DNA of 64,000 nucleotides from Sphaeramia orbicularis (GCF_902148855.1 NC_043964.1:29808840-29872839), one strand, 5' to 3'. Shown: positions 50,831 through 62,129, counted from the first letter of the stretch. The notes: a model not told the origin generated them from the letters alone. Made by a program: numbers and translations.

Positions 50831-53800
50831 TCACAGGCAGCTGTCCTTTATAATGCCAGGAGTTTCCAGGGCGCTCTTTCTGCGGGCAACAGCTTCCAGG
50901 ATCTTCTTCCTGGGCCCTAACTGGATGCGAATGCCTTTGAGGTCATCATCAGAGCAAAGCATGAGCGCCTCCAGGTCCAGATGCTCTCTTCTGAATGCAA
51001 GGGCAAACTCTGGCAAAGAGATGGCAGACAAGAATGCATCCAAAGGAGAGGTTTCCTCATCTTCATCATCATCCAGTCCCAGATCTTCTTGTTCCCAGGG
51101 TATGTCTGCAGCACCTGTCCCATCTAAGCCGGCAAAATCTTCATCTGCCTCAAACAACTCGTTCTGGACCAGGTAGCCGAGATTTTCATTGTTGCTGCTG
51201 GGGAAGTCATCTGACTCCAGCCCCATCTTCTTCATGAATATGAGACCTCCAAGGCCAGGCCGGTTAAAGATGGACTGTTGGATTTGACCTGGTTCTTCAC
51301 TGTCATCAGCGCTGTCAAAACCAGCCCCTCCATCATCATCGTACATACGCTCATCTTGCTCACTGAAGACATCTAAAAACTCTGGCTTCTCAGACGATCC
51401 GTTCTCTTGTTTGACGAAAATAACATTCCCATCTTGTCCTGATCTCTGCAGTGTATTCTTGTCTTTCTTTCCTAGCTTCTTCTGGAACGTCCCTTTAAAC
51501 CTTGCTGTTAAGGAGCCAGATTTGTCAGAGGCAATAAGCTTGGAGAACTGCTCATTGACACCAGATAAGTTGCCGGCATTTGAGACTCCTGATGCCACAC
51601 CGTCCTCTGGAACTGACCCACTGTTTCCTCCTCGGTACATTTTATCCATCTTGCTCTGGTGTCTCTTCTTAACCTTCTCACATTCTTTGACACGTCTCTC
51701 TGCTTCCTTGGTCGCCTCCTTCTTTAGGTTGGCAACCTTCTTCGCATGTTGGTTGGTCTGCTGTGAGGCGGCATCATCTAGAAAGCGCACACAGTCCATG
51801 CGGTCACGTGACGCAGCAACATCCATAGCTGTGTGGAAGTCATTGTCAAGTGCAAAGAGATTGGCACCAAAGTTGACGAGGAAGCTGAGGATGTGCATGT
51901 GGCCGTTGGCTGCAGCGTGGTGTAATGGAGTGTTTCCCCAGATGTCGCTCTTGTTGGGATCACCACTGTGTAACACAAGAGAGAAAATATAATAGCAGTG
52001 ATAACATGGCACTTTTTAATCCTTACAGTTAATCATCGTAACAAATGGTCATTTTTAGAAATTATCTGCCTCAGAGATTAAATGTGCTAAATCTTACATA
52101 CTTTAATAATAATATGACGACATGAAACGATAATATGAATTGGGAAAACAAAACAACAAAAGTGCTGGATAGCTGATGTTTTCAGTTTGTATGATGAAGT
52201 GTTATTACACATTTATATTGGTTTATGTACATTTATACAATAGATTTGTAAATATTCCACTAGAAAGAACCTGAAAAGTGAATGCATTGTAATGTACAGA
52301 CAGTGTTTTGAAGTAGATCTGGTTGCTCTGAGACAAACATTCCTTTTGTTTAAGACCCATTCTCATTCATTCTCAGAATTTCACATTTTCAAGACTCTAT
52401 CTTTGAAATTACAGCCAACCAGCATTTTTAACTTAATTTTAATTTTTAAGTATGACTACTTCTATTCTGGAAGCATTTTCCTTGTAGACATGGTAATCAG
52501 TGTTTACCATGATCAAGAATCCCACAAAAATCAAGTGTCTATAACATATTTTCAACAACAAATCAATGTGGAATGAATAAAAAAAGCAAGTCTTGACATG
52601 AACAAAAATGTGTTTAATCCTTACTTCATGTCTCAGAATGAAGAGACATTGTGTTTTTTAGACTGTACACTAACATAAGGTAAGATAAGTCAGTGCTTTA
52701 TTAATCCCTCAAAGGAAATTCTTGTATATATTCATGTTTGGCTGCACCCTTTTACTCATCAATAATAAAACAGACAACAACTAAATACAATAAAAACACA
52801 GTATAAGTATAGAAAAACAGTAAAACCATAAAAATAAGTAACAATAACTCCATCATAATGGTGTTCTCTGTGTACGTAAACCACTGTCATGATAGAATTA
52901 ATCAGTAATATCATATATTTCAATGAAACTGAAAACTAAATCTGTTGGTATAACTCTAATAGTATTAAACCTGCTAAAAAAAACAATCAGGTGAATGTAA
53001 AATTAACATAATAACCTGTGTATGCTTTGATGACTTTTTTGCCATTGTTTATGCTATCTTTTTGCTATTATTTTTTGTTTGATTATTTTGTTTAAGAAAT
53101 TATGTTTTTTTATGTTAAACAAATCAGAATAGGTTCAATGATGTTTCATAGTCCCAAGTTTTACCCACATAGGTGGTGATGTTTGGTGAACTTTAGGTCA
53201 CTGTAGGAAAAGCCAATACATTTTAGACTAAAAATGGCATAATAACAATGTCAGATTGGGTCAAAGAGAGTACATAAGTGTTAAACCATTTTCATTATAT
53301 ATAGGTTTGTCTTCCAGAAAGTGTAACAATAAAACATCTAGTTGAAAAAAAAATCTCTCAGAGAAATGCCCAGATATTACAAATGATGCACCTTGGACTA
53401 CATTAAAGTGGATTTCATGTCTGTTTTTTGCTTTAAAAGTGTTAACATTAAGACTTCTTCCTCAATACTGAGTTGAAAAATCCAAAATATAAACTATGGT
53501 TTCAGTTAATTGGTGAACTATTAGGATATAAAGTCCTCTGGTGCTGGGCGTCATTGTCAGTGCAATAAACATCTAGATTGCTTGTATCTCAAACTGCTCC
53601 TCATAAAACAGACTTTGGTAATGACTGAGGCAGAAATGAAAATGCTTCAGTTATTTATATCTTTTGTAAACCTAAGAGTGAAAAGCATTTTTTAGAAAAA
53701 AAAAAGAAAGAAAAGCTGCAGTGTGTCTTTTGTTTCTCTGAATGGGAGATGGAGGAGGTGGGGTTGAGGAGAAATGAAGGGCCCTATTGTTTTACAGAAT

Positions 53801-54204
53801 GGCTTTGGTTGATTAAACACTGTGAGTGAGGGGGGTTTAGTTCAGCAAATGTTCTCGAAAAAGTTTCCAAAGAACAATCAGAGAACACCAACATGTTGAT
53901 CCAATGGTTTAAGGCATTACATTAATATTAGAAAAGAAACTGTATCACATCACACTGATCTATGATTGTTAATATTGGCATGTTTAATGGTGAAAATTTA
54001 GAAAAAAAAAAAAAAAGGGCTGGAGGAGAGTGCATGTGCTCACCCTCTGCTGCATATGAGCTGAAGAGCATCGACATGTCCATGGAAAGCTGCCAGTAAG
54101 GTGGGAGTCATGCCGTCCTCATCCTTAGTGTTCAGGTCCTTCCTCGTGGCTTCCTTCAGCAGATCCAAGTACCCGTCGATGGCTGCTTTGTGGTACCTCG
54201 ACAT
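50831..54204 (-). CDS. anks4b: Ankyrin repeat and SAM domain protein 4B (harmonin-interacting)
   Basis: ANKS4B joins USH1C/harmonin, MYO7B and the protocadherins CDHR2 and CDHR5 in the intermicrovillar adhesion complex at enterocyte brush-border tips. Two coding exons (minus): 54044-54204 and 50831-51965, GT-AG, phase 2, giving 431 aa plus stop (human about 417). The start [20 protein letters not shown] matches the family N-terminus. Ankyrin repeats cover about residues 3-125 ([40 protein letters not shown]). A charged coiled region follows (about 135-175, [22 protein letters not shown]), then a linker with [14 protein letters not shown] and RPGLGGLIF motifs, an acidic patch, and a SAM domain at about 359-418 ([12 protein letters not shown]...[10 protein letters not shown]). 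The C-terminus DSCL fits a class I PDZ ligand. The paralogue USH1G is less likely because of the short linker and the KKLGKKDK motif. Confidence 0.94.
51966..54043 (-). other. anks4b intron 1, with a LINE-tail-like fragment
   Basis: A 2.1-kb AT-rich intron. The only repeat-like part is at about 52679-52850. No other exon is needed, since exons 1 and 2 join in frame. Confidence 0.6.
52679..52850 (-). mobile_element. Possible LINE 3' end, minus orientation
   Basis: AAGGTAAGATAAGTCAGTGCTTTATTAATCCC followed by AAAGGAAATTCTTGT resembles the fish repeat reading 'aagataagactttattgatcccacaaaggggaaattcttg', which I know as a non-LTR 3' end on the reverse strand. It is short and decayed. Confidence 0.4.
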
Positions 54205-54479
54205 CTTTTTATTCAAAGCGTGAGCTCAATACAAATCAGTCCCTTTCTGTCTCTCTTTTTACCCCCTACTCCCATCAACCAGGACCCGAGGAAACAATGT
54301 GAGCTCTGGGCGTCAACTTATCAGCAGCTCAGAGCCATAAAACAAAAGCAAAGTCCAGTTCGCTGCTGTCAGCTGGCAGTTTTATCTCCAAATCAGCGTC
54401 CAGCACTCAGTCATCCATGATTAAAACATTTCTGTTTCCTGTTGCTTTACCTAAATATGCTAAAAACGGCCTGATCCCA
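54205..54479 (-). promoter_or_regulatory. anks4b: anks4b upstream region
   Basis: The leader and promoter of anks4b must lie here or just beyond. No TATA box or clear CpG island was seen. A MITE begins at 54480, only 276 bp upstream of the start codon. Confidence 0.35.
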
Positions 54480-55005
54480 TTAAGTCATAAAGACCCAGTG
54501 CTACTTTTATGGCAGTTCCCAAATTAATTTTTCTCTCTATTTAACCTTTCTAAAGTGATTTATCACCATTTATTATGTCATCCTCTATATTTAACTTTTT
54601 TTTTCACTGTTAATCATGTATTTTCTATATTTGATTTAGATATTCATGAAAACTCAGAGTTAATTCAAAAGTTATATCAAAGCAGAAAAAACTGAAGAAA
54701 AAGTGACTTTTTCAGCAAAATGTATCATTAACTGAACATAAACCAAGTGTGTCCATCCACTGTCATTGATCCAACTCCATGGGTTTTACTGATGAATCAA
54801 TTTTATAGAAGGTGGCAGTGTTTCCATGTTCACTACAGAGCCTCTGAACATCCAAATGGGTCATATCTGATGACCATAAAAAGATGACAAACTGTATTTT
54901 ACACCAATTATTTACATGGATTGATAGGATTAGTGGATCAACAGGTATTAAATCATCAGTAGATGGTTTTGGTCAATGGTGGATGTTTGGGTCTTTATGG
55001 GTTAA
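54480..55005 (+). mobile_element. TTAA-flanked piggyBac-like MITE, copy 2
   Basis: The start TTAAGTCATAAAGACCCA and the end TGGGTCTTTATGGGTTAA (last base about 55005) are inverted repeats with TTAA at both outer edges; 526 bp. The interior aligns by eye along its whole length with copy 1 at 1901-2457, including GTTTCCATGTTCACTAC, GAGCCTCTGAAC and CATATCTGATGACCAT. It is non-coding and is the best preserved of the three copies. Confidence 0.82.
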
Positions 55006-55224
55006 AATGATGAGTGTATTAACAAGATTTTCATTCAGGCTTCATTCATTTACACTGTAAAAAGTGAGACTATGCTATGATTAATAATGATAAATGTTCT
55101 TTGTGAATAAAAAAGATAAATGTAGAAGCCTATTACTTAAATTGATTGTAGTGTAGGCTAATTTATTGATTGTATTTTAACCAGTTTCAATAGGGAAATC
55201 CAACTACATAATACTGTGTAGACT

Positions 55225-55724
55225 TTAACCTTACACAGACCTAGAACTGTTTTGGTGGTAACGTACAAATAATTTTTCCTCTACATTTAACCTTTCCTGA
55301 GTGATTTATCATTCATTCAAATGTATTTTTCAGAGAAAATAAAGTATTTGTTTGCATCTTTACAGACCGTGTGGATATTCATTACAGTTCACAGTAAATT
55401 TGAAGTTTACTATTTTAAAATAGACAAAACTGAGGAAAAAGTGACTTTTTCAGCAAAATACATCATTAACTGAATATCAAAATAAACGTCTACAACCACT
55501 GTTAAATGTCATACTATATGGGTTGTTACAGGAGATGATGTTCCAAAATTTGTTATGGAGTCTCTGAACATCCAAAGGTCTCATAACTGATGTCAGTGAA
55601 AAGCTGAGAAACTGCATTTTACCTGAATTATTTCATTGTATTGATGGGATTAGTGGTTGAAACATGATTAAACATTTTAGATCAGCAGACACTGTTAGTG
55701 ACTGTTTAGGTGTTAGAGGGTTAA
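55225..55724 (+). mobile_element. TTAA-flanked piggyBac-like MITE, copy 3 (older)
   Basis: About 500 bp aligning with copies 1 and 2: GTGATTTATCATTCATT, AAAAAGTGACTTTTTCAGCAAAA, GAGTCTCTGAACATCCAAA, TAAACATTTTAGATCAGCAGA. The outer edges are TTAACC...GGGTTAA, but the terminal repeats are much more diverged than in copy 2, so this is an older insertion or a subfamily. Confidence 0.68.
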
Positions 55725-56124
55725 TAACAGTAACAGTCAGGAAATTGGGTTTACTTTTTTCAAAATTCTGTATTTTACACATTTTTCAATGTTCACTTAC
55801 ATCTGTTGGTATAATAAAGAATAAGTAAATAAGCATAATGTTTGTAATGATGATAATTATGATTGAAAGGTTGATATTACATGTAAGTTAAGTGTGTTTG
55901 ATTAATAAAAACAAGCAAACAAACAAATAACTATATTCTAATAAATATTTTACAACTTTAATTCTGCTTAGTTATGTTATCTGCTTAGTTTATATTAAAT
56001 ATATTATATAATTTACCTTATATATTAGTTATATTATCTGTTGGTGTTTTTTTTTTTTTTTGGCTTAATTTAAGATGCCAATGGCCATCATCATTATCAT
56101 CACCATTATTAGAAAAAGTAAAAT

Positions 56125-56490
56125 TACATTATAAAAATATTTACATTTACAAACTATCTATTCAGAATAAAATGTGAATAAAGTGAATAAATATGAACAA
56201 CCTCAAATGTCTTAAGAAAAATAAGTGCAATTTCTTTCTTTCTCTTTTTTTTTTTTTTTTTTTTTTTAAAATATAACGCCCGTTACTAAATCTTTTGTTG
56301 TGTTAATAATAAGCTGAGACATAGTATTGTTGATATTGCACTTATTTTTCTTAACAAATTTCAGGTTGTATATGGTTGTTCCGGTCATTCACATTTTCAT
56401 TAAGAGTAATTTTATTTTTTTCACTCTGAAGCAAAAAAAATGAATATTACTTACAAGTTATAATATTATTTTACTTGAAATCAAATCGGG
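56125..56490 (+). mobile_element. Internal fragment of the CAGGGGTGTC hAT family
   Basis: Matches by eye the inner part of the full copy at 8672-9322: ATTTACATTTACAAACTAT, GAACAACCTCAAATGTCTTAAGAAAAATAA, GTTACTAAATCTTTTG, ATATTGCACTTATTTTTCTTAA and finally ACTTGAAATCAAATCGGG. The ends are lost and a T run (56247-56267) is inserted. Confidence 0.6.
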
Positions 56491-56499
56491 TAATTTATT

Positions 56500-56903
56500 T
56501 TCTATTTGGAAGGCTAATTTAGATGGTATGCCTATGTGTTTATCCTCCGGTGCGGTAGGGGTCAGTAATGTGTAAACGTGAGCTGTCAAAAGCAGGAAGA
56601 AGAAGTGGGAAAAGAAGGCGTAGAAGAAGAAGAGGAGGCGGTCGAAGGGTCCGTAGAAGAAGAGCGAACGAACCACCTGAAGCAGCCAATGAATGGAGAC
56701 TGGGAGGAAACCGGACAAACCTAGTTTTACCTGTTTTTTTTCTGCATAGCTTTCTTCCTCTTCTCGCCTTTAGAGTTTAGAGCATAATGAAATAGTATAT
56801 TTAATAAATTCTTTAAACCCCTAAGTTGTCTCACCGCTAGAGGAAGCGCTCTGTGCCTTCACCGTGGGCTGTTCGGTTCGTCTGACCGGGAGAGGCTGCA
56901 GAC
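56500..56903 (+). promoter_or_regulatory. slc25a17: slc25a17 upstream and 5' UTR region
   Basis: GC content rises toward the ATG at 56904, with CpGs in ACCGCTAGAGGAAGCGC and GGCTGTTCGGTTCGTC. A GAA/AGG-rich purine stretch lies at 56585-56680. No TATA box was seen. The gene runs away from anks4b, so the two promoters are divergent, 2.7 kb apart with MITEs between. Confidence 0.45.
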
Positions 56904-56978
56904 ATGTCCGACAACGGCGGCTCGGCGGTCGGCCTTCTGTCCTATGAGACTCTGGTCCATGCTGTGGCAGGTGCAGCG
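56904..56978 (+). CDS. slc25a17: Peroxisomal membrane carrier PMP34, first coding exon only
   Basis: SLC25A17 (PMP34) is a mitochondrial-carrier-family protein in the peroxisomal membrane that moves CoA, FAD, NAD+ and adenine nucleotides. Only 25 codons are here: MSDNGGSAVGLLSYETLVHA followed by VAGAA. LLSYETLVHAVAGA matches the human N-terminus (VLSYESLVHAVAGA), where the first helix of the carrier fold begins. The exon ends GCAGCG with donor GTGAGC at 56979, phase 0, like the human gene. The ATG has a good context (AGACATGTCC). The rest, including the three carrier repeats, must lie beyond the window; I looked for the next exon (GSVTAMTVFFPLDT) and did not see it. Confidence 0.85.
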
Positions 56979-57092
56979 GTGAGCACACACAAACAGGACA
57001 CAAACAGGCTATTATCAGATATTACAGATCTCTACAGTATATTGAAAATATGTCCAAAAAAGCCAGAAAACTTTATTTCAGTTTATCTAAGT

Positions 57093-57685
57093 CACAGGTG
57101 TCAAACATGCGGCCCGGGGGCCAAATCCGGCCCACCAAAGGGTCCAGTCTGGCCCCGGGGATGAATTTGTGAAATGCAAAAATTACACTAAGATTTTAAT
57201 CATTTTAGTTCAGGTTCCACATACAGATCAATTTAATCTCAAATGGGTCAGATCAGTAAAATCCTATCATAATAACCTATAAATACTTACAACTCCAAAT
57301 TTTTCTCCTTGTAAATGTAAAAATTTTCATGTCATTTTACTGTATTTACACTAAATCAAACTATCATTTCAGAAAAACACGAATAACCTCAACAAATATT
57401 AACATTTTGAAATGTCTGAAGTGTAATTTTAACAATATTCTGCCTGTCATTAAATATTGTGTGTATTTGTAGATCCACTGTGATCTGTAAATTGTAATTT
57501 ACATGTGTAAATGATAAACTGAGACATAATATTGTTCAAATTGTGCTTAGTTTTCTTAAGAAATTTCAGTTTGTTCATGTTATTCACATTGTTTTAAAGG
57601 ATAGTTGGTAGACGTAAACATTTTCATCGCAGAATTTTACTTTTTTTGCTCTAAAACATAGAAGAAAGTTTGGAGTTGACATTAT
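57093..57685 (+). mobile_element. hAT-family MITE, left part, cut by the satellite
   Basis: Begins CACAGGTGTCAAACATGCGGCC and follows the CAGGGGTGTC hAT family through AAATTACACTAAGAT, CCACATACAGATCAAT and CATAATAACCTATAAATA to TTTGGAGTTGACATTATT at about 57686. The expected right end (GTTTGACACCCCTG) is missing; the sequence changes abruptly to the hairpin satellite. The right half may lie beyond the window. Confidence 0.75.
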
Positions 57686-58135
57686 TAGGGGCTCGGGCAT
57701 CGACACGAGCACCTCTCCCCCATTGCAAAGCAATGGGAGAGAGGTGCTCGTGGCGAAGCCACGAGCACCTATTGTTCTTCCGCTCGTTTATTATTTTTAT
57801 TAGGGGCTCGGGCATCGACACGAGCACCTCTCCCCCATTGCAAAGCAATGGGAGAGAGGTGCTCGTGGCGAAGCCACGAGCACCTATTGTTCTTCCGCGC
57901 GTTTATTAGGGGCTCGGGCATCGACACGAGCACCTCTCCCCCATTGCAAAGCAATGGGAGAGAGGTGCTCGTGGCGAAGCCACGAGCACCTATTGTTCTT
58001 CCGCGCGTTTATTAGGGGCTCGGGCATCGACACGAGCACCTCTCCCCCATTGCAAAGCAATGGGAGAGAGGTGCTCGTGGCGAAGCCACGAGCACCTATT
58101 GTTCTTCCGCTCGTTTATTATTTTTCTTCATCTTC
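57686..58135 (+). repeat. Hairpin satellite, array A (four units)
   Basis: Four tandem units begin at GGGGCTCGGG 57688, 57803, 57909 and 58015 (periods 115, 106, 106). Each unit holds two hairpins: a stem of about 21 bp (CGAGCACCTCTC...CCATTGC, loop AAA, GCAATGG...GAGGTGCTCG) with one mismatch, then a perfect 12-bp stem GGTGCTCGTGGC-GAA-GCCACGAGCACC, followed by TATTGTTCTTCCGC and a TTTATT linker. The units are nearly identical, so they are recent or homogenised. I recognise the outline (GGGGC...GAGCACC...CACCTATTGTT) as the head of a broad teleost repeat family. Confidence 0.92.
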
Positions 58136-59350
58136 ATCTTCCGGACAAAATTTTGTCCGTTAATGCGGCCCGAACCGCTGGAAAGACCCCTGCACAATAT
58201 ACATTAAAACGTGCGGTTTCATCGGGAATAGTGTGCTATGTTATTTTCATAGAGATTCGTGAATGTTTCGCAGAGTTATTCGCGAAAAACACGCGAAAAA
58301 AGTCCCATAGAAATGAATGGGGAGATGAAAAAATCAGCCAGAAAAGTCCACTTTTTTCCAGACACTACTACTTCACCATACTTTCACCTACAGACTTCAT
58401 TTAAACTTCAAAACGCAGGCATTTTTGTCCTCTCCGCACGAATGTACTTTGTATGAGGATGGGGTTTACGGTTTTCAATAGGTGAGTCTTCAAAAACCCC
58501 TGGGTTGAGTGAAAATTCTCAAAATTTCCTGAGTTAGAGTGGGTGATGTCATCACACTAGAGTGTGAGAGCAGCGAAAATTCAACTGAAAATTCTCTGAA
58601 TAAATCGCCCTCCCGGCCAAACCATACATCGCAGGTGAATGATATTTTCCAAAAACGTAGCCATGTTTCCTGGGCTTCATATGAACCCATGTTTGAAGAC
58701 CTAGCTCTTTTTAAAGTGAAATGACAGGCACTAGTTTGGAGGCTCATCCCTTCTTTCCTCCATTAACTCTCCATTGTAGCGAATTCTTACTTGTCTTGGT
58801 CAGTTGACTGTTTTTAAACTGCTCTAACTCAGTCATTTCTCATAGTACGTGAAAAAAACCTACATCTGTGTGTTCCCCAGGTCCTTCTGACACTCACGGT
58901 CATTTCGGTTTTCAGCTATCTTATACGGTTTTCCCGTAATAAGCAGTTTTGCGGGAGCTGTTTTTTTTCTTTTCAGAGGCTTAAATCTGCTCTTTTTCTC
59001 TGTGTGTCTCTGACCTGCACTGAGCGTCTCCACGGCAACGGCGCCACTGCTCTGTGTGTGTCCCAGGTGTGTCCAATAAACTGAATCAGTCTGACATGTT
59101 TCTCCTCCCATAGCAACCCTGGAGAGTCCATAGCAACGCTGTGTGTCCTTTAGAGTACTGATACTACTACTAATACTACTACTGCTGTTAATACTATGAT
59201 TACTACTACTACCACTAGTAAAAATACAACTACAACTAAAAATGCAACTAATACTACTACTACTACTATTAAAAATACTACTACTACTACTACTAAATAT
59301 ACAACTACCACTAAAAATGCTACTAATACTACTACTACTACTATTAAAAA

Positions 59351-59382
<32 letters not shown>

Positions 59383-59690
59383 AAAATGCTACAACTACTA
59401 CTGCTACTACAACTACTACAAAAATACTACTACTACTACTGCTACCAAAAATACTACTACTACTACTACTACTAGTACTGCTATTACTATTACTGTTACT
59501 TGTACTCCTTCTCCTCCTATTACTGATAGAATAAACTGATTCAAACTGATTCTCTTTCATACACACAGACACACACGCACACCCTCACACACACACACAC
59601 ACACACACAGAGTATAGAACACAGACAGTTGAAGCTCAGGTGTCAGGTGATCAGCATCAGCCAATCAGGTCACACATGACTACAACTAAT
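58136..59690 (+). repeat. Satellite body, copy 1, with ACT and CA arrays
   Basis: A body of about 1.5 kb from ATCTTCCGGA: GCGGCCCGAACCGCTGG, CCCATAGAAATGAATGGGGA, GTCCACTTTTTTCCAGACAC, TGATGTCATCACAC, then an ACT trinucleotide array (about 59156-59515) and a CA run (59562-59608), then GTCAGGTGATCAGCATCAGCC. The same body recurs at 60707 and 63181. From 58490 to 58750 it appears identical to 61075-61335. Short frames on both strands are shared with the other copies; no product is supported. Confidence 0.85.
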
Positions 59691-60150
59691 GGGGAGAGGA
59701 AAAAATCTGCCAGAAAAGTCCACTTTTTTCCAGACACTACTACTTCACCATACTTTGACCGACAGACTTCATTGAAACTTTAAAACGCAGGCCTTTTTGT
59801 CCTCTCCGCATGAATGTACTTGTTATGAGGATGGGGTTTACGGTTTTCAATAGGTGAGTCTTCAAAAACCCCTGGGTTGAGTGAAAATTGTCCACATTTC
59901 CTGAGTTTGAGTGTGTGATGTCATCACGCTAGAGTGGAAGAGCAGTGCAAATTCAACTGAAAATTCTGTAAATAAATCGCCCTCCCAGCAAAACCATACA
60001 TCGCAGGTGAATGATATTTTCCAAAAACGTAGCCATAGTTCCTGGGCTTCATATGAACCCATGTTTGAAGACCTAGCTCTTTTTAAAGTGAAATGACAGG
60101 CACTAGTTTGGAGGCTCATCCCTTCTTTCCCCCATTAACTCTCCATTGTA
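59691..60150 (+). repeat. Partial second body, copy 1b
   Basis: The body sequence restarts at AATGGGGAGAGG (59688), missing its first 180 bp or so, runs through the TGATGTCATCAC and CCCATTAACTCTCCATTGTAG blocks and stops at 60150, where it joins the hairpin unit at CCACGAGCACC. It is more diverged from copy 1 than copy 2 is. Confidence 0.8.
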
Positions 60151-60706
60151 GCCACGAGCACCTATTGTTCTTCCGCTCGTTTATTAGGGGCTCGGGCATC
60201 GACACGAGCACCTCTCCCCCATGGGGGAGAGGTGCTCGTGGCGAAGCCACGAGCACCTATTGTTCTTCCGCTCGTTTATTAGGGGCTCGGGCATCGACAC
60301 GAGCACCTCTCCCCCATTGCAAAGCAATGGGAGAGAGGTGCTCGTGGCTTCGCCACGAGCACCTATTGTTCTTCCGCTCGTTTATTAGGGGCTCGGGCAT
60401 CGACACGAGCACCTCTCCCCCATTGCAAAGCAATGGGAGAGAGGTGCTCGTGGCGAAGCCACGAGCACCTATTGTTCTTCCGCGCGTTTATTAGGGGCTC
60501 GGGCATCGACACGAGCACCTCTCCCCCATTGCAAAGCAATGGGAGAGAGGTGCTCGTGGCGAAGCCACGAGCACCTATTGTTCTTCCGCTCGTTTATTAG
60601 GGGCTCGGGCATCGACACGAGCACCTCTCCCCCATTGCAAAGCAATGGGAGAGAGGTGCTCGTGGCGAAGCCACGAGCACCTATTGTTCTTCCGCGCGTT
60701 TATTTT
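60151..60706 (+). repeat. Hairpin satellite, array B (a half unit and five units)
   Basis: Starts with a half unit, then unit starts at 60187, 60282, 60388, 60494 and 60600 (periods 95, 106, 106, 106). The 95-bp unit has lost the inner stem and loop and is a perfect 38-bp palindrome at 60203-60240. The next unit has the second hairpin's loop inverted (TTC in place of GAA, 60349-60351). The others match array A. Confidence 0.92.
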
Positions 60707-61853
60707 TATTTTTATTCTTCATCTTCCGGACACATTTTTGTCCGTTAATACAGCCCGAACCGCTGTAAAGACCCCTGCAAATTATACATTAAAACGTGCG
60801 GTTTCATCGGGAATAGTGTGCTATGTTATTTTCGTAGAGATTCGTGAATTTTTCGCAGAGTTATTCGCGAAAAACACGCGAAAAAAGTCCCATAGAAATG
60901 AATGGGGAGATGAAAAAATCAGCCAGAAAAGTCCACTTTTTTCCAGACACTACTACTTCGCCATACTTTCACCTACAGACTTCATTTAAACTTTAAAACG
61001 CAGGCATTTTTGTCCTCTCCGCACGAATGTACTTGGTATGAGGATGGGGTTTACGGTTTTCAATAGGTGAGTCTTCAAAAACCCCTGGGTTGAGTGAAAA
61101 TTCTCAAAATTTCCTGAGTTAGAGTGGGTGATGTCATCACACTAGAGTGTGAGAGCAGCGAAAATTCAACTGAAAATTCTCTGAATAAATCGCCCTCCCG
61201 GCCAAACCATACATCGCAGGTGAATGATATTTTCCAAAAACGTAGCCATGTTTCCTGGGCTTCATATGAACCCATGTTTGAAGACCTAGCTCTTTTTAAA
61301 GTGAAATGACAGGCACTAGTTTGGAGGCTCATCCCTTCTTTCCCCCATTAACTCTCCATTGTAGCGAATTCTTACTTGTCTTGGTCAGTTGACTGTTTTT
61401 AAACTGCTCTAACTCAGTCATTTCTCATAGTACATGAAAAAAATCTACATCTGTGTGTTCCCCAGGTCCTTCTGACACTCACGGTCATTTCGGTTTTCTC
61501 CAATCTTATACGGTTTTCACGTAATTAGCAGTTTTGCGGGAGCTGTTTTTTTTCTTTTCAGAGGCTTAAATCTGCTCTTTTCTCTGTGTCTCTCTGACCT
61601 GCACTGAGCGTCTCCACGGCAACGGCGCCACTGCTCTGTGTGTGTCCCAGGTGTGTCCAATAAACTGAATCAGTCTGACATGTTTCTCCTCCCATAGCAA
61701 CCCTGGAGAGTCCATAGCAACGCTGTGTGTCTGTTAAAGTACAGATACTACTACTAATACTACTACTGCTGTTAATACTATGATTACTACTACTATTAAA
61801 AATGCTACCACTGCTACTACTACTAAAAAATATTACTACTACTACTACAATTG

Positions 61854-61884
<31 letters not shown>

Positions 61885-62042
61885 AACTAAAAATACTACT
61901 AATGTTACTACTACTACTACTAGAAATTCTACTACTACTACTACTGCTGCTACTACAACTACTACCAAAAATACTACTATTACTGTTACTTGTACTCCTT
62001 CTCCTTCTCCTCCTATTACTGTTAAAACTGATTCAAACTGAT

Positions 62043-62074
<32 letters not shown>

Positions 62075-62097
62075 TGAAACACACACTCAAAAACTCT

Positions 62098-62129
<32 letters not shown>

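Noticed and set aside
50811-51992. Plus-strand frames of 121 and 193 aa
   Set aside because: Antisense shadows of anks4b exon 2, which has strong family matches on the minus strand.
57686-58135. CRISPR-like look of regularly spaced palindromic repeats
   Set aside because: Units are wholly repeated without unique spacers, the DNA is vertebrate and there are no cas genes; it is a satellite.
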